DNA of 44,171 bases from Candidatus Hydrogenedentota bacterium (GCA_016791475.1 JAEUWI010000056.1:1-44171), one strand, 5' to 3'; positions 17,359 through 24,951 are shown, counted from the first letter of the stretch. The notes: a model not told the origin generated them from the letters alone. Made by a program: numbers and translations.

Positions 17359-17449
17359 GAAGGATGAAGGATGAAGGATGAAGGTTGAAGGTTGAAGGTT
17401 GAAGGTTGAAGGATGAAGGTTGAAGGATGGTGGATGGAGGATGGAGGAT
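17359..17449. repeat. Heptamer tandem array GAAGGAT/GAAGGTT
   Basis: Thirteen heptamers in register: three GAAGGAT, four GAAGGTT, then mixed copies, ending with GGTGGAT and two GGAGGAT. Apart from the last three copies, the only variable base is position 6 (A or T). The array begins 5 bases upstream of the sigma28 promoter box. Confidence 0.95.
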
Positions 17450-17459
17450 GCCGCAGAGC

Positions 17460-17501
17460 CAACTATCAACTATCAACTGTCAACTATCAACTATCAACTG
17501 T
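17460..17501. repeat. Heptamer tandem array CAACTAT/CAACTGT
   Basis: Six perfect-length heptamers in the order AT, AT, GT, AT, AT, GT (last two bases). The array ends one base before the stop codon (17503-17505, minus strand) of the glycosyltransferase gene, so it fills the immediate 3' flank of that gene. Confidence 0.95.
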
Positions 17502-17502
17502 A

Positions 17503-18624
17503 CTATTCATCCGATAACAACCGCTCATAAAGCGTGCGGGCTTCCACGTGCGCGGGGTGGCGCTCAAGAAGCCGGGACAGCAGCGCCAGGGCCTGCGGGC
17601 GATCACCGCAGGCTTGTGCCGCGATGGCCAGATAGCGCTGATTCTCCGGGTGCTCCGGATTCAGGGCCTGCGCGCGGGCAAAGGCGTCCCGCGCCCCGGG
17701 CCAATCATCCAGGCGCACGCGGGCCACGCCCAGGTTGCGCCAGGCCTCTTCGCTCCCGGCGTCGAGGCGTAAGGAAAGTTCCAGGGCCTGCACTGCCGGG
17801 GACAACTGCCCAAGCAAGAGAAGCACGCCGCCGAGATCGCGCAGCCACATGGGGTTGCCGGGGTCGAGGCGGACGGCCTCCCGGTAGCTCTCCAGGGCCT
17901 GGGGCAGTTTCCCCATATCGACATATTGATCGCCGAGTTCGTGGCGCGCCCGGGCGTCCCGCGGGTTCTCGGCCACTTTCTTGAGGCCGAGCTCCAGATA
18001 GAGGTTCTGTTTTCTTACGCGGGCTTCGGGCGACTGGTTGAGGTGGGGGTAGTGGTGAACGGGCACGGAAGCGTCGGCAACCTGGACCCCAAGGCGCTCC
18101 AGAGAACAATGAACAAGCTCGTGAACGGCCCCCTCAAAGGCGACACCGGGCAAATTCGGAAAGAGGCGCACCTTGGCGCTGGGAAACCAACCACGAAACC
18201 CCGCCGCACGAGCGTCCTCCCCTTGGGCCCACACGAAGCCGCTCGCGGTTGATTCGTCGGTGTAGTTGCGCGTCACAAGCCGGTAGCACCGATCCGGAGG
18301 GCCGGCGACAAGGGCGCGAAGGGCCACCCGGTCTTGGGGCGCGATTCGCTCGTCCGCATCGAGGCTGAGAATCCATCGCCCCGTGCAGGGCCGAAGGGCG
18401 GCATTGCGCGCGGCGGAAAAATCGTTGCGCCAGGGGAAGCTGGAGGTCACACAGCCCCGATCGCGAAGCAGGGAAAGGGTGTCGTCCTCGGAACCGGTGT
18501 CGGTAATGCAGATCTCATCAACCAAGTCGCCCAGGGCATCGAGGAACGCGGGAAGACGCCCGGCCTCGTTGCGCACGATCATGGAGAGGGACAGGTCGGG
18601 CCGCCTGGGGCTGGTCCCCGCCAC
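17503..18624 (-). CDS. Family 2 glycosyltransferase with C-terminal TPR repeats
   Basis: A 373-residue protein. Residues 10-130 form a GT2 domain: LSLSMIVRNEAGRLPAFLDA, DEICITDTGSEDDT and the metal-binding DADERI. Four or so TPR units follow (about 225-365, for example ARHELGDQYVDMGKLPQALE). This GT2-TPR layout is common for transferases acting on surface glycan or glycoproteins; donor and acceptor are unknown. The GTG start at 18624 has GAGGA 7 bases upstream, embedded in the end of the preceding gene (3-base gap), so it is likely co-translated. A heptamer array touches its 3' end. Confidence 0.9.
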   Translation of the reverse strand: MAGTSPRRPDLSLSMIVRNEAGRLPAFLDALGDLVDEICITDTGSEDDTLSLLRDRGCVTSSFPWRNDFSAARNAALRPCTGRWILSLDADERIAPQDRVALRALVAGPPDRCYRLVTRNYTDESTASGFVWAQGEDARAAGFRGWFPSAKVRLFPNLPGVAFEGAVHELVHCSLERLGVQVADASVPVHHYPHLNQSPEARVRKQNLYLELGLKKVAENPRDARARHELGDQYVDMGKLPQALESYREAVRLDPGNPMWLRDLGGVLLLLGQLSPAVQALELSLRLDAGSEEAWRNLGVARVRLDDWPGARDAFARAQALNPEHPENQRYLAIAAQACGDRPQALALLSRLLERHPAHVEARTLYERLLSDE

Positions 18625-18627
18625 GAC

Positions 18628-18939
18628 TTAGTCCTCGGGTACGGGCAGGGTCCGTGGGCTGGGCGATTCGCCGTGCCGGGGACCTCCGGGGGGCGGAAGA
18701 ACGCCCGCGCCGATGAGCGCCTCGAAGGTGCGCCGGTCCACGCGATCTCCGCTGGTCACAAGGCGTACGGTCCCCTCGACGACGATGGCCACCTGGCGGA
18801 TGGGCTTGCCCTTGCGGAGGACTTTATTGCCCTTCAGCATGCTTTCATAGGCAACGACATACAGCTCGGGCTCGACGGCCGGGCGGGCGCCGCCTTCCTT
18901 CCCGGAGGGGGGCAGATCACGTCGTTTTCCAAATAACAC
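18628..18939 (-). CDS. Small hypothetical protein, 103 residues
   Basis: I do not recognise a family. The protein starts with GTG at 18939, with AAGGAG 8 bases upstream. The middle (YVVAYESMLKGNKVLRKGKP, QVAIVVEGTVRLVTSGDRVD) is mixed alpha/beta, and the ends are Pro/Gly-rich and likely disordered. There is no signal peptide or membrane segment. It sits between the HEAT lipoprotein (20-base gap) and the glycosyltransferase (3-base gap) in the same transcription unit, so its role is probably tied to one of them. Confidence 0.8.
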   Translation of the reverse strand: MLFGKRRDLPPSGKEGGARPAVEPELYVVAYESMLKGNKVLRKGKPIRQVAIVVEGTVRLVTSGDRVDRRTFEALIGAGVLPPPGGPRHGESPSPRTLPVPED

Positions 18940-18959
18940 CTGGGCGCTCCTTCCCGGAA

Positions 18960-19844
18960 TCAGGCCGGGGGGCCGGACGGGGTGGCGGCTGATGGAAGGG
19001 CTTCGGCCTCGCCCTGCCCGGGGGGCACGGGTTCCAGGCCGGAAGCGGCTTCCAGCAGGGCAAGCGCACCGCGCGCCCGCTCCTTCACCACTTCGTCCGG
19101 GTCATTATCTACACATTTTCTCAGTATCTCAACATGCTCACGGGCGCCAAGTTGCCCGAGCACACTTACCGATTTCAGTCGCGCGGTGGCGGACAGCCGG
19201 GTGTCGAGCACCGCTTCTCCATAAATCCCGATGAAGGGTTCCACCAGGTGAGGCGGCATACCCAGAACAACCTGCTCGCGGATGGACGCGCTGGTTTCGG
19301 GATCATCCCAGAACCGCTGCAGTTGCTCCTGGACCAGCTCGGGGTGAAAGCTTAACAACACCCCCACCGCCGTCTCGCGAACCGGGCGCTGGCGGTCCGC
19401 CAGCAACATCTTCATTCGTTCCAGCGCACCGGGCGTGCTCAGCATCCCAAGAACATGGGTCGCCATCTTGCGCGTCTCTTCATCCCGCTCCTGACTGGTC
19501 CAGCCGAGTAGACGCTCTTCAAAAGGCGCCAGCCGGTCCCGCTGGGTCGTCAGACAGATAATCGCGACAATCTTCTTGTCGGCCGGAACTGTGGGATCCC
19601 CCACATACTCCACCATCGGAGCCAGGCCCGCCTCGGACGACGCCAGGGCGCTGCTGAGGGCCACCGCCCGCTCCATATCACGTTCCATCGGGGCCGCATC
19701 CGCTATGGACCGCCACTCGGCCCAGGAGTCTCCCGAAGGTTCCGTTACCTCGGGCGGCGGGGCCGGTGGAAGCGGCGCTTCGCACCCAAAGAGGGCGAAT
19801 GCCAGTCCGCACAGCGGAAATACCCGCAGGAATGGTATGAACAC
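18960..19844 (-). CDS. HEAT-repeat lipoprotein
   Basis: A 294-residue predicted lipoprotein with lipobox LFGC (Cys21). After a Pro-rich spacer, residues about 60-265 are helical pairs of HEAT type (MATHVLGMLSTPGALERMKM, RPVRETAVGVLLSFHPELV, RLKSVSVLGQLGAREHVEIL). HEAT arrays serve as protein-binding scaffolds. The C-terminal 30 residues are Pro/Ala/Gly-rich. The GTG at 19844 is preferred because GGAG lies 5 bases upstream; another in-frame GTG is at 19850. It is the first gene of an apparent unit with the small protein and glycosyltransferase. Confidence 0.85.
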   Translation of the reverse strand: MFIPFLRVFPLCGLAFALFGCEAPLPPAPPPEVTEPSGDSWAEWRSIADAAPMERDMERAVALSSALASSEAGLAPMVEYVGDPTVPADKKIVAIICLTTQRDRLAPFEERLLGWTSQERDEETRKMATHVLGMLSTPGALERMKMLLADRQRPVRETAVGVLLSFHPELVQEQLQRFWDDPETSASIREQVVLGMPPHLVEPFIGIYGEAVLDTRLSATARLKSVSVLGQLGAREHVEILRKCVDNDPDEVVKERARGALALLEAASGLEPVPPGQGEAEALPSAATPSGPPA

Positions 19845-20288
19845 GGTCACTCCAAAATCTGGATCAGCACGCTACAGCCAGTACGGCCTGGGCCGCAGTC
19901 ACCACAGTGGTCGCAGAGCACAACAACAATATACGAGCACGCGAGACGTGTACACCTCAATATACGGTAGATTACCACAACGTAAAGGGAATTACCATCT
20001 TTGGAAAAACCCAGGGCAATCGCACTGGAAACGCTTTCGGGTTGGGTGCGGCTCGCATGCGGTTGTCGACGAAATGTTGTCACATTGTCAGTCTCCAGAC
20101 GCTTTGGCCGCATTCGGGTCATGGGAGGTGTATTCCACATTCGAACACTTCGCGACCTCAGCATGACTAAGTGCCACTATATCATCAGGTTAGGCAGCGG
20201 CAAATGCGGTGTCATATCGGTCTCTTAAGTTGGCATCGCAATTGCTTAAACGAATCAGGCGTTGAAACTAACCACGGAGGTACCGCCT
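19845..20288. other. Divergent intergenic region
   Basis: About 440 bases, visibly less GC-rich than its neighbours, between the HEAT unit (minus) and the ankyrin gene (plus). Several short open frames exist on both strands, but none has a ribosome site or protein-like composition. The only element I can name is the sigma54 promoter at 20231-20246. An activator binding site would be expected 80-200 bases upstream of it, but I could not pick one out with confidence. Confidence 0.55.
20231..20246 (+). promoter_or_regulatory. Sigma54 (RpoN) -24/-12 promoter
   Basis: TGGCAT, five bases, then TTGCT, matching the consensus TGGCAC-N5-TTGCA. The invariant GG (20232-20233) and GC (20244-20245) have the required 10-base gap. 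Transcription would start near 20257, about 32 bases before the ankyrin GTG. Sigma54 promoters need an enhancer-binding ATPase, so the gene is probably under conditional control. Confidence 0.8.
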
Positions 20289-20807
20289 GTGAAAGCAGTT
20301 TGGCTACATACACTCGACGACGACGGAAAGACTCCTCTGGACCGCGCTTTTGGCAGCGGGCACATGGCGCTGGCGGAAATGATGCTGCGGCAAGTGCGCG
20401 ATGACGAACGGGAAATGGACAAGAAGGCCCCCCCGATGCACCGGGCGGCCTACCTGGGCCTCACCGACGCCATTCACTCCCTCCTGCGTATTGGCACGGA
20501 CCCGAGCCAGCGCGACAGCCTGCTGGAGACCCCCCTGCATAAGGCGGTGCGCGAAGGACATATTGCGACCGTGGCGGCCTTGCTGGAGTCCTGTGATGTG
20601 AATGCCGAAAGCAACATGGGCATGACGCCGCTGCACTGGGCCTGTGTTACGGGCAATCAGGAAATCGTGGAATTGCTCCTGAGCCGCGGCGCCGACCCCT
20701 ATAAGCGCGACGAGTGTATCGATGGTATGACGGCGGCGGACATGGCGGACTCGCTGGGCTACGTGGAGATTTCGGATCTGATCCGGGGAGGCGCCTCGTA
20801 CTTCTAA
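20289..20807 (+). CDS. Ankyrin-repeat protein
   Basis: A 172-residue protein made almost wholly of ankyrin repeats: DDDGKTPLDRAFGSGHMALAE, PPMHRAAYLGLTDAIHSLL, LLETPLHKAVREGHIATVAA, MGMTPLHWACVTGNQEIVEL and a closing IDGMTAADMADSLGYVEI. Such repeats bind partner proteins. There is no signal peptide, so it is probably cytoplasmic. The GTG at 20289 is favoured because GGAGG is 8 bases upstream. It lies 32 bases from the predicted sigma54 transcription start and overlaps the convergent mnmA by 4 bases. Confidence 0.92.
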   Translation: MKAVWLHTLDDDGKTPLDRAFGSGHMALAEMMLRQVRDDEREMDKKAPPMHRAAYLGLTDAIHSLLRIGTDPSQRDSLLETPLHKAVREGHIATVAALLESCDVNAESNMGMTPLHWACVTGNQEIVELLLSRGADPYKRDECIDGMTAADMADSLGYVEISDLIRGGASYF

Positions 20808-21943
20808 GCGGATGCCGCGCCGCGAAGCCCCAGGCATTCCTCCGGCCGGGCCAGGCGGAAACCCTGCACGATGGCGGCCCCCAGCACGAATCCCTCGAGG
20901 TCGTAAAATACCGCCCATTGCCCCGGGGTGACGGCCTGCTCCGGAACGTGAAATTCCACTTCCGCGCCGCGCAGATCGGGCCGGACCGTTGCGGGAACCG
21001 CCTGATGGCGGGAGCGCAACTGAACCAGGCACTCAAACGGAGCCTCCTGCCGGGGAAGCCCGCCCCAGCACACGGGGCCGGTTCGAAACGCGGCGGAAAA
21101 GGTCTCTTCCGCATGGCCCACGATCACGGCATTCTCGGCGGTGTCCAGACGCACCACGTAGTAGGGCCGATCACTGCTTACGCCCAGCCCGCGCCGCTGC
21201 CCGATCGTGTAGTGCATGAGCCCGTTGTGGGTACCGACGATCTTTCCGTCCGTGGTCTTGATGGGACCCGCCGGCATGGCCTCGGCACGGCCTTCAATCC
21301 AACCGGCGTAGTCCCGGTGGGGAATGAAGCAGATCTCCTGGCTTTCCTTCTTGGTGGCCATGGCGAAATCGAGGCCCCACGCGTGATCGCGCACTTCCTC
21401 TTTCGTCATCTCGCCGAGGGGAAACCACGCCCGGCGCAACTGCGCCTGGGTCAGCGGGGAGAGCACATAGCTCTGGTCCTTGGGAAGATGGACCGCACGC
21501 CGCAAGGAATAGCGATTACCCCGCTGTTCCAGCCGGGCATAGTGGCCCATGGCGATGTAGTCCGCCCCGATCTTGTCGGCCCACTGGTAGAGCGCGCCGA
21601 ACTTGATCATGCGATTGCACCGGGCACAGGGATTGGGCGTGCGGCCATGCTGGTATTCCTCCACGAAGTGGGAGATGATGTCGCGATCAAAGCGATCGAC
21701 GGCATGCATCACCTGGTGGGGAATGCCCACCTTCTCACAGACGCGCCGGGCGTCTTCGGCGGCTTCGAGGCCGCAGCAGGGCTCAAAGACGGACTTGCCC
21801 TCATGCTCCGGCACCAGCCGCATGGTCACCCCGACGCAATCATAGCCCGCCTTGGAAAGTAGCGACGCGGTGACGGCACTGTCCACCCCGCCACTCATGG
21901 CGACGAGAATTTTTGCGGATTTGGGGGGCGTTACAGTCGGCAT
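20804..21943 (-). CDS. mnmA: tRNA-specific 2-thiouridylase MnmA
   Basis: MnmA adds sulfur to the wobble uridine U34 of tRNA for Lys, Glu and Gln, using ATP. The 379-residue protein has the PP-loop MSGGVDSAV (residues 15-23), the two catalytic cysteines (Cys in NPCARCN near 107 and QEICFIP near 200), the MGHYAR and KDQSYVLSPL blocks, and TIGQRRGLG. Length is normal and all key residues are present. The region just before its start is a degenerate heptamer array with no clear ribosome site. The upstream neighbour on the same strand is bactofilin, 150 bases away. Confidence 0.97.
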   Translation of the reverse strand: MPTVTPPKSAKILVAMSGGVDSAVTASLLSKAGYDCVGVTMRLVPEHEGKSVFEPCCGLEAAEDARRVCEKVGIPHQVMHAVDRFDRDIISHFVEEYQHGRTPNPCARCNRMIKFGALYQWADKIGADYIAMGHYARLEQRGNRYSLRRAVHLPKDQSYVLSPLTQAQLRRAWFPLGEMTKEEVRDHAWGLDFAMATKKESQEICFIPHRDYAGWIEGRAEAMPAGPIKTTDGKIVGTHNGLMHYTIGQRRGLGVSSDRPYYVVRLDTAENAVIVGHAEETFSAAFRTGPVCWGGLPRQEAPFECLVQLRSRHQAVPATVRPDLRGAEVEFHVPEQAVTPGQWAVFYDLEGFVLGAAIVQGFRLARPEECLGLRGAASA

Positions 21944-21946
21944 GAT

Positions 21947-21974
21947 GGAGGATGAAGGTTAAAGAATGAAAAGT
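21947..21974. repeat. Degenerate heptamer tract upstream of mnmA
   Basis: GGAGGAT and GAAGGTT in register, then AAAGAAT and GAAAAGT as decayed copies. The unit is the one seen at 17359-17449. It begins 3 bases upstream of the mnmA start codon, where a ribosome site would normally be. In the mRNA it reads as ATCCTCC and AACCTTC, which is not a Shine-Dalgarno sequence. Confidence 0.7.
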
Positions 21975-22017
21975 TAACTGAGACGTTGGTGCTTCAAGAA
22001 CGCCAGTCGACTCTAAT

Positions 22018-22051
22018 CAGACCGATCAGTCGGATCCGACCGATCAGTCTG
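22018..22051. repeat. Imperfect palindrome with two GACCGATCAGTC copies
   Basis: A 34-base imperfect inverted repeat centred on GGATCC. It contains a direct repeat of 12 bases (22020-22031 and 22038-22049). It lies between bactofilin and mnmA and could form a hairpin with two non-Watson-Crick positions per side. There is no T run, so it is not a standard terminator. It has close relatives in sequence style at 37049-37106. Confidence 0.85.
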
Positions 22052-22093
22052 AAGAGTGGCCGGAAATGACCCGCGCGTCGTGAGCAACTCGGT

Positions 22094-22513
22094 TTAACTT
22101 TCCTTCGCTTTCGCCTGCTGCTGCCCACCCTGGACCTTGGCAGGGGCCTGGGATTCGCCGGGCGCTTTCATCGTGCACTTCCCTTCGAAAAGCACGCCCT
22201 CGGCAATGCTCACGCGGGGCGAGGTGATGTCCCCCACCACTTTACCGCCGGCACAGATCTCCAGGCGTTCATGGGCGAGGACATTGCCGTGGACTTCGCC
22301 GCTGATTATGATCTGGCCCGCGACGAGGTCGGCCTTCAGCTTGCCGCTTTCCTGAACAACGATGGTATCGCCGCTCTGGATATTGCCCGAGACCGTTCCT
22401 TCGATGCGGATCGTGCCCTGAGAGCTGATATCGCCTTTTATCGTGGTGCCCTGGCCGATGATGCTTACAACTTTGTTCTCGTTGTAGGTCTTCGATTTCC
22501 GTGATTCGAGCAT
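22094..22513 (-). CDS. Bactofilin (polymer-forming cytoskeletal protein)
   Basis: A 139-residue protein with the beta-helix bactofilin core: VSIIGQGTTIKGDISSQGTI, RIEGTVSGNIQSGD, QIIISGEVHGNVLAHERLEI, VVGDITSPRVSIAEGVLFEG. Bactofilins polymerise without nucleotide and often localise cell-wall enzymes. A charged N-terminal tail (MLESRKSKTYNENK) and a Gln/Ala/Lys-rich C-terminus flank the core, the usual layout. The ATG at 22513 is preferred over an upstream in-frame start because the bactofilin tail begins there. It lies downstream of an M23 peptidase gene, a linkage well known from other bacteria such as CcmA with Csd proteins. Confidence 0.94.
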   Translation of the reverse strand: MLESRKSKTYNENKVVSIIGQGTTIKGDISSQGTIRIEGTVSGNIQSGDTIVVQESGKLKADLVAGQIIISGEVHGNVLAHERLEICAGGKVVGDITSPRVSIAEGVLFEGKCTMKAPGESQAPAKVQGGQQQAKAKES

Positions 22514-22691
22514 GTCAGGTTTCCGTTGTTGCGACCGTGGGGCGCGTTGGGCCGGATGGGACGCGTGCGTCAACCCGCGACACACGCCAGACGGGGCCGC
22601 GAGCACCAGCCTTTACAGGATAGTAGTGCCCTGAATTGTACATGAATGGCCAAAAAATTGCGAGAAGGCGACCAGCCCCCCGGATTGCCCC

Positions 22692-23699
22692 CTACTCGGT
22701 CATATACTTCTCACTGTCAACCGGCGCGCCATCCACGTGTACTTCGTAGTGGAGGTGGGCTCCCGTACTGCGACCCGTGCTGCCCACATTGCCAATTACG
22801 GTCGACCGATCCACCACATCCCCTACCTGGGAACTAATCTTGGAAAGGTGGGCGTACCAGGTTTCCAGGCCACCGCCATGGTCGATCTTGATGAGATTTC
22901 CATAAAACTGGTCATATTCGGCAAAGGTTACCGTACCCCGGGCCGTCGCGCGCACTTTGGTGCCCGTCGGCGCGGCCACGTCCGTGCCATCGTGATGGCG
23001 CACACGGCGGTGGAAGGGATCGCGGCGATAGCCGAAACGAGAGGTGATCTTGCCCGCGCCATTCACCAGCGGCCAGATGGCCGGGATGCGGGTCAGCTTG
23101 TCCTTCATGGCCTTCCCGTCCATCACCAGCTCGGATAGACTCTTCTGCCGGACGCGAATTTCCTGAAGAATCAGGTCGGCCGAGGGGCGGGACATGCCAT
23201 AGATGATGTGGGGCGGGCGAAACTCGTGGCCAATACCGGCGTGCGCCACGGGCTGATAGCCCGAAGGAGCGCCGCCCTGCCCGCCGCCCGTGGCGGTGGA
23301 TTCCGTCTCCTCGCCCTTTTCCCGGGGCGCGATACCCGTGATGGAACGGGCCTGAGCCTCCATGTCGAGGAGTTCGGTCAATTCCGCGGTGATGGTGGCG
23401 AGATTCGCTTCATACTCCCGGCGGAGCGATTCCTCCAGCGCGCGCAGGTCCTTTTCCGTATCCACGGGGGCCTCGGCCACGGGCTGGGGGGCTTCCAGTT
23501 CCCACTGGAGCGTCTTGTTCTGCTGTTGGAGCACCGCCGCCTGAGCGGCGATGACCTGATGACGCTGGAAAAAGAATGCCGAAAAGAAAGCCAGCAGGGA
23601 GAGTACCGCAATTCCGGTCCAGAAATGATAGGCGGCCAGGGAAAATGTCTGTGTGCCGCCCCGATCCTGGGGAATAAGCATCACGGTCCAACGTTTCAT
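22692..23699 (-). CDS. Membrane-anchored M23 (LytM-type) peptidoglycan endopeptidase
   Basis: A 335-residue cell-wall hydrolase. The N-terminus is short and cytoplasmic with one membrane segment (about 25-46), followed by a coiled coil (about 50-115) and a linker. The M23 zinc domain lies at about 220-335: SRFGYRRDPFHRRVRHHDGT with the HxGxD metal site (HDGTD), LIKIDHGGGLETWYAHLS, and the HLHYEV site. All four metal or catalytic positions seem present, so it should cleave peptide cross-links. The promoter is at 23848-23877. Together with the downstream bactofilin it forms a likely cell-shape module. Confidence 0.93.
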   Translation of the reverse strand: MKRWTVMLIPQDRGGTQTFSLAAYHFWTGIAVLSLLAFFSAFFFQRHQVIAAQAAVLQQQNKTLQWELEAPQPVAEAPVDTEKDLRALEESLRREYEANLATITAELTELLDMEAQARSITGIAPREKGEETESTATGGGQGGAPSGYQPVAHAGIGHEFRPPHIIYGMSRPSADLILQEIRVRQKSLSELVMDGKAMKDKLTRIPAIWPLVNGAGKITSRFGYRRDPFHRRVRHHDGTDVAAPTGTKVRATARGTVTFAEYDQFYGNLIKIDHGGGLETWYAHLSKISSQVGDVVDRSTVIGNVGSTGRSTGAHLHYEVHVDGAPVDSEKYMTE

Positions 23700-23847
23700 A
23701 AATGTAAAGGCTCCTGTAGAGAATCGAAGCGCGCTGGGATGGCGTCTGGGAGAACACGGCTACGTCAAGAATTTCCGTGTAACGATCGCCTCGTTTCGTT
23801 GTAGTATGCCTCTGTGGGGCGATTAGGTTCCCGTCGAAGGGTGGCCC

Positions 23848-23877
23848 ACTATAGCACCGGCGGACGGAATCAGTCAA
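23848..23877 (-). promoter_or_regulatory. Sigma70-type promoter of the M23-bactofilin unit
   Basis: On the minus strand TTGACT (23877-23872), 18 bases, TATAGT (23853-23848). The predicted start near 23841 leaves a leader of about 140 bases before the M23 start. An AT-rich stretch with a weak stem (23904-23909 with 23925-23930) lies between it and the YkgJ-type gene and may end that transcript. Confidence 0.7.
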
Positions 23878-23953
23878 TACAATATTGATAATACGAAATC
23901 AATACGGAAGATTTGATAGGCCGTTTCCGTAGCTTTTATTGATTTTTTCTGTA

Positions 23954-24559
23954 TTAATTTCCGCTTTTGGCGGCACGACGCGCGCCACTACCCTTCTCCG
24001 ATGACTTCGTCTTCACAAACTCCACAAACATCTTGATGAAGTCTTCCGGGGCTTTGCCTTCATAGTCCCGACTGTTGAACACCTCCACCAGATCATTGTA
24101 ATCACGCTGGTGAATGCTGTCATCCAGATAGAGTTCGTACAGCGGAATGGTATCCACTTTGCCATCCCGGTGCTTCGGGCAGCCCACATCCTTATGGAGT
24201 GAAAAGCCCTTGAAGGAGCCGTCCCGGAACTCTTCGAGCTTGAAAGGGTACAGTCGGCAGAGGATGGGGCGGGATTCGTAGATCGAGCAATAGCGGGTCT
24301 TCTTGTCGAGGAAGTGGCAGCCCTTCTTGCCCCGCTTCAGGGCCATCATGAAGCGTTCCTTCCCAACCTTCAGCCAGGTGGGATCGCCCTTGGTCACCCC
24401 CTGAATCTCACCCGGTCGGATGAACTCCAGAAACTCATAGGGATCCGCCCCTTCCTGCCGTACGATGCGGATGACGTCCCAGGGCGTGGGAAGGCATACC
24501 ACGTCGGTGCAACAATGTCCGGTGTGATGGCAGGAAAAACTTACGGTGTCTCGTCCCAT
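23954..24559 (-). CDS. YkgJ-family cysteine-cluster protein
   Basis: A 201-residue cytoplasmic protein with the CxxxxxCC and CxxY...CR pattern of the zinc/iron-chelating CxxCxxCC (UPF0153/YkgJ) family: CHHTGHCC near the N-terminus, KKGCHFLDKKTRYCSIY, and RPILCRLYPF. It probably binds a metal or Fe-S cluster; no precise role is known. ATG 24559 is chosen because the cysteine cluster follows at once; upstream in-frame sequence is not protein-like. The C-terminus is Lys/Ser-rich. It is divergent from the small peptide gene at 24844. Confidence 0.88.
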   Translation of the reverse strand: MGRDTVSFSCHHTGHCCTDVVCLPTPWDVIRIVRQEGADPYEFLEFIRPGEIQGVTKGDPTWLKVGKERFMMALKRGKKGCHFLDKKTRYCSIYESRPILCRLYPFKLEEFRDGSFKGFSLHKDVGCPKHRDGKVDTIPLYELYLDDSIHQRDYNDLVEVFNSRDYEGKAPEDFIKMFVEFVKTKSSEKGSGARRAAKSGN

Positions 24560-24703
24560 GATGGTGTCCTGGATTTCAGATGGCCAAGTCGCGGGGCGGT
24601 ATCGGTGCGTCCCGCATTTCGGGCTACGATAGCAGAGCCCGGATTGCCATGCCAAACTGGTCCAGTCGGCGACCGGAACACAGGTGTTTTTATGGCAGAA
24701 CCT

Positions 24704-24712
24704 TGGTATACT
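24704..24712 (+). promoter_or_regulatory. Extended -10 promoter upstream of the small peptide gene
   Basis: TGGTATACT is an extended -10 element (TG-N-TATACT). The -35 region is poor (TGTTTT or GTGTTT), as extended -10 promoters allow. Transcription would start near 24719, giving a leader of about 125 bases to the peptide start. Confidence 0.5.
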
Positions 24713-24843
24713 GTGAACACTAAGAAACGGGGACGCTGGCAAGAAGGTGCGCCGGTGTTGAAGGGTGTACTACAGTATCGCCGGTTTCATCGGACGAACC
24801 ACGTCCATAGTTGCGTCAAGAAAAATTCTAAGGAGACAAGAGC

Positions 24844-24951
24844 ATGGCACCGAAGATGGCATTTAACATTGAAGTTGTTCTGGACGTAATCCTTCAGATC
24901 GTGGCCGTGATCGAAGCAATTCTCGGTCTCTTCGGCATCCAGAGCCTCTAA
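24844..24951 (+). CDS. 35-residue hydrophobic acidic peptide
   Basis: A short frame with a strong ribosome site: AAGGAG, 8 bases, ATG. The product begins MAPKMAFNIE and ends GLFGIQSL. Between are almost only Val, Ile, Leu and Ala, with Glu10, Asp14, Gln18 and Glu24. These four fall within about 120 degrees on a helical wheel, making one acidic stripe on an otherwise hydrophobic helix. Net charge is about -2. It could be a small membrane protein or an amphipathic surface-active peptide. I recognise no family. It is the only open frame in this 500-base gap with a good ribosome site. It is too short for many gene finders. Confidence 0.62.
   Translation: MAPKMAFNIEVVLDVILQIVAVIEAILGLFGIQSL

Noticed and set aside
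17359-17501. CRISPR or ribosomal binding array
   Set aside because: It is purely tandem with 7-base units and no spacers.
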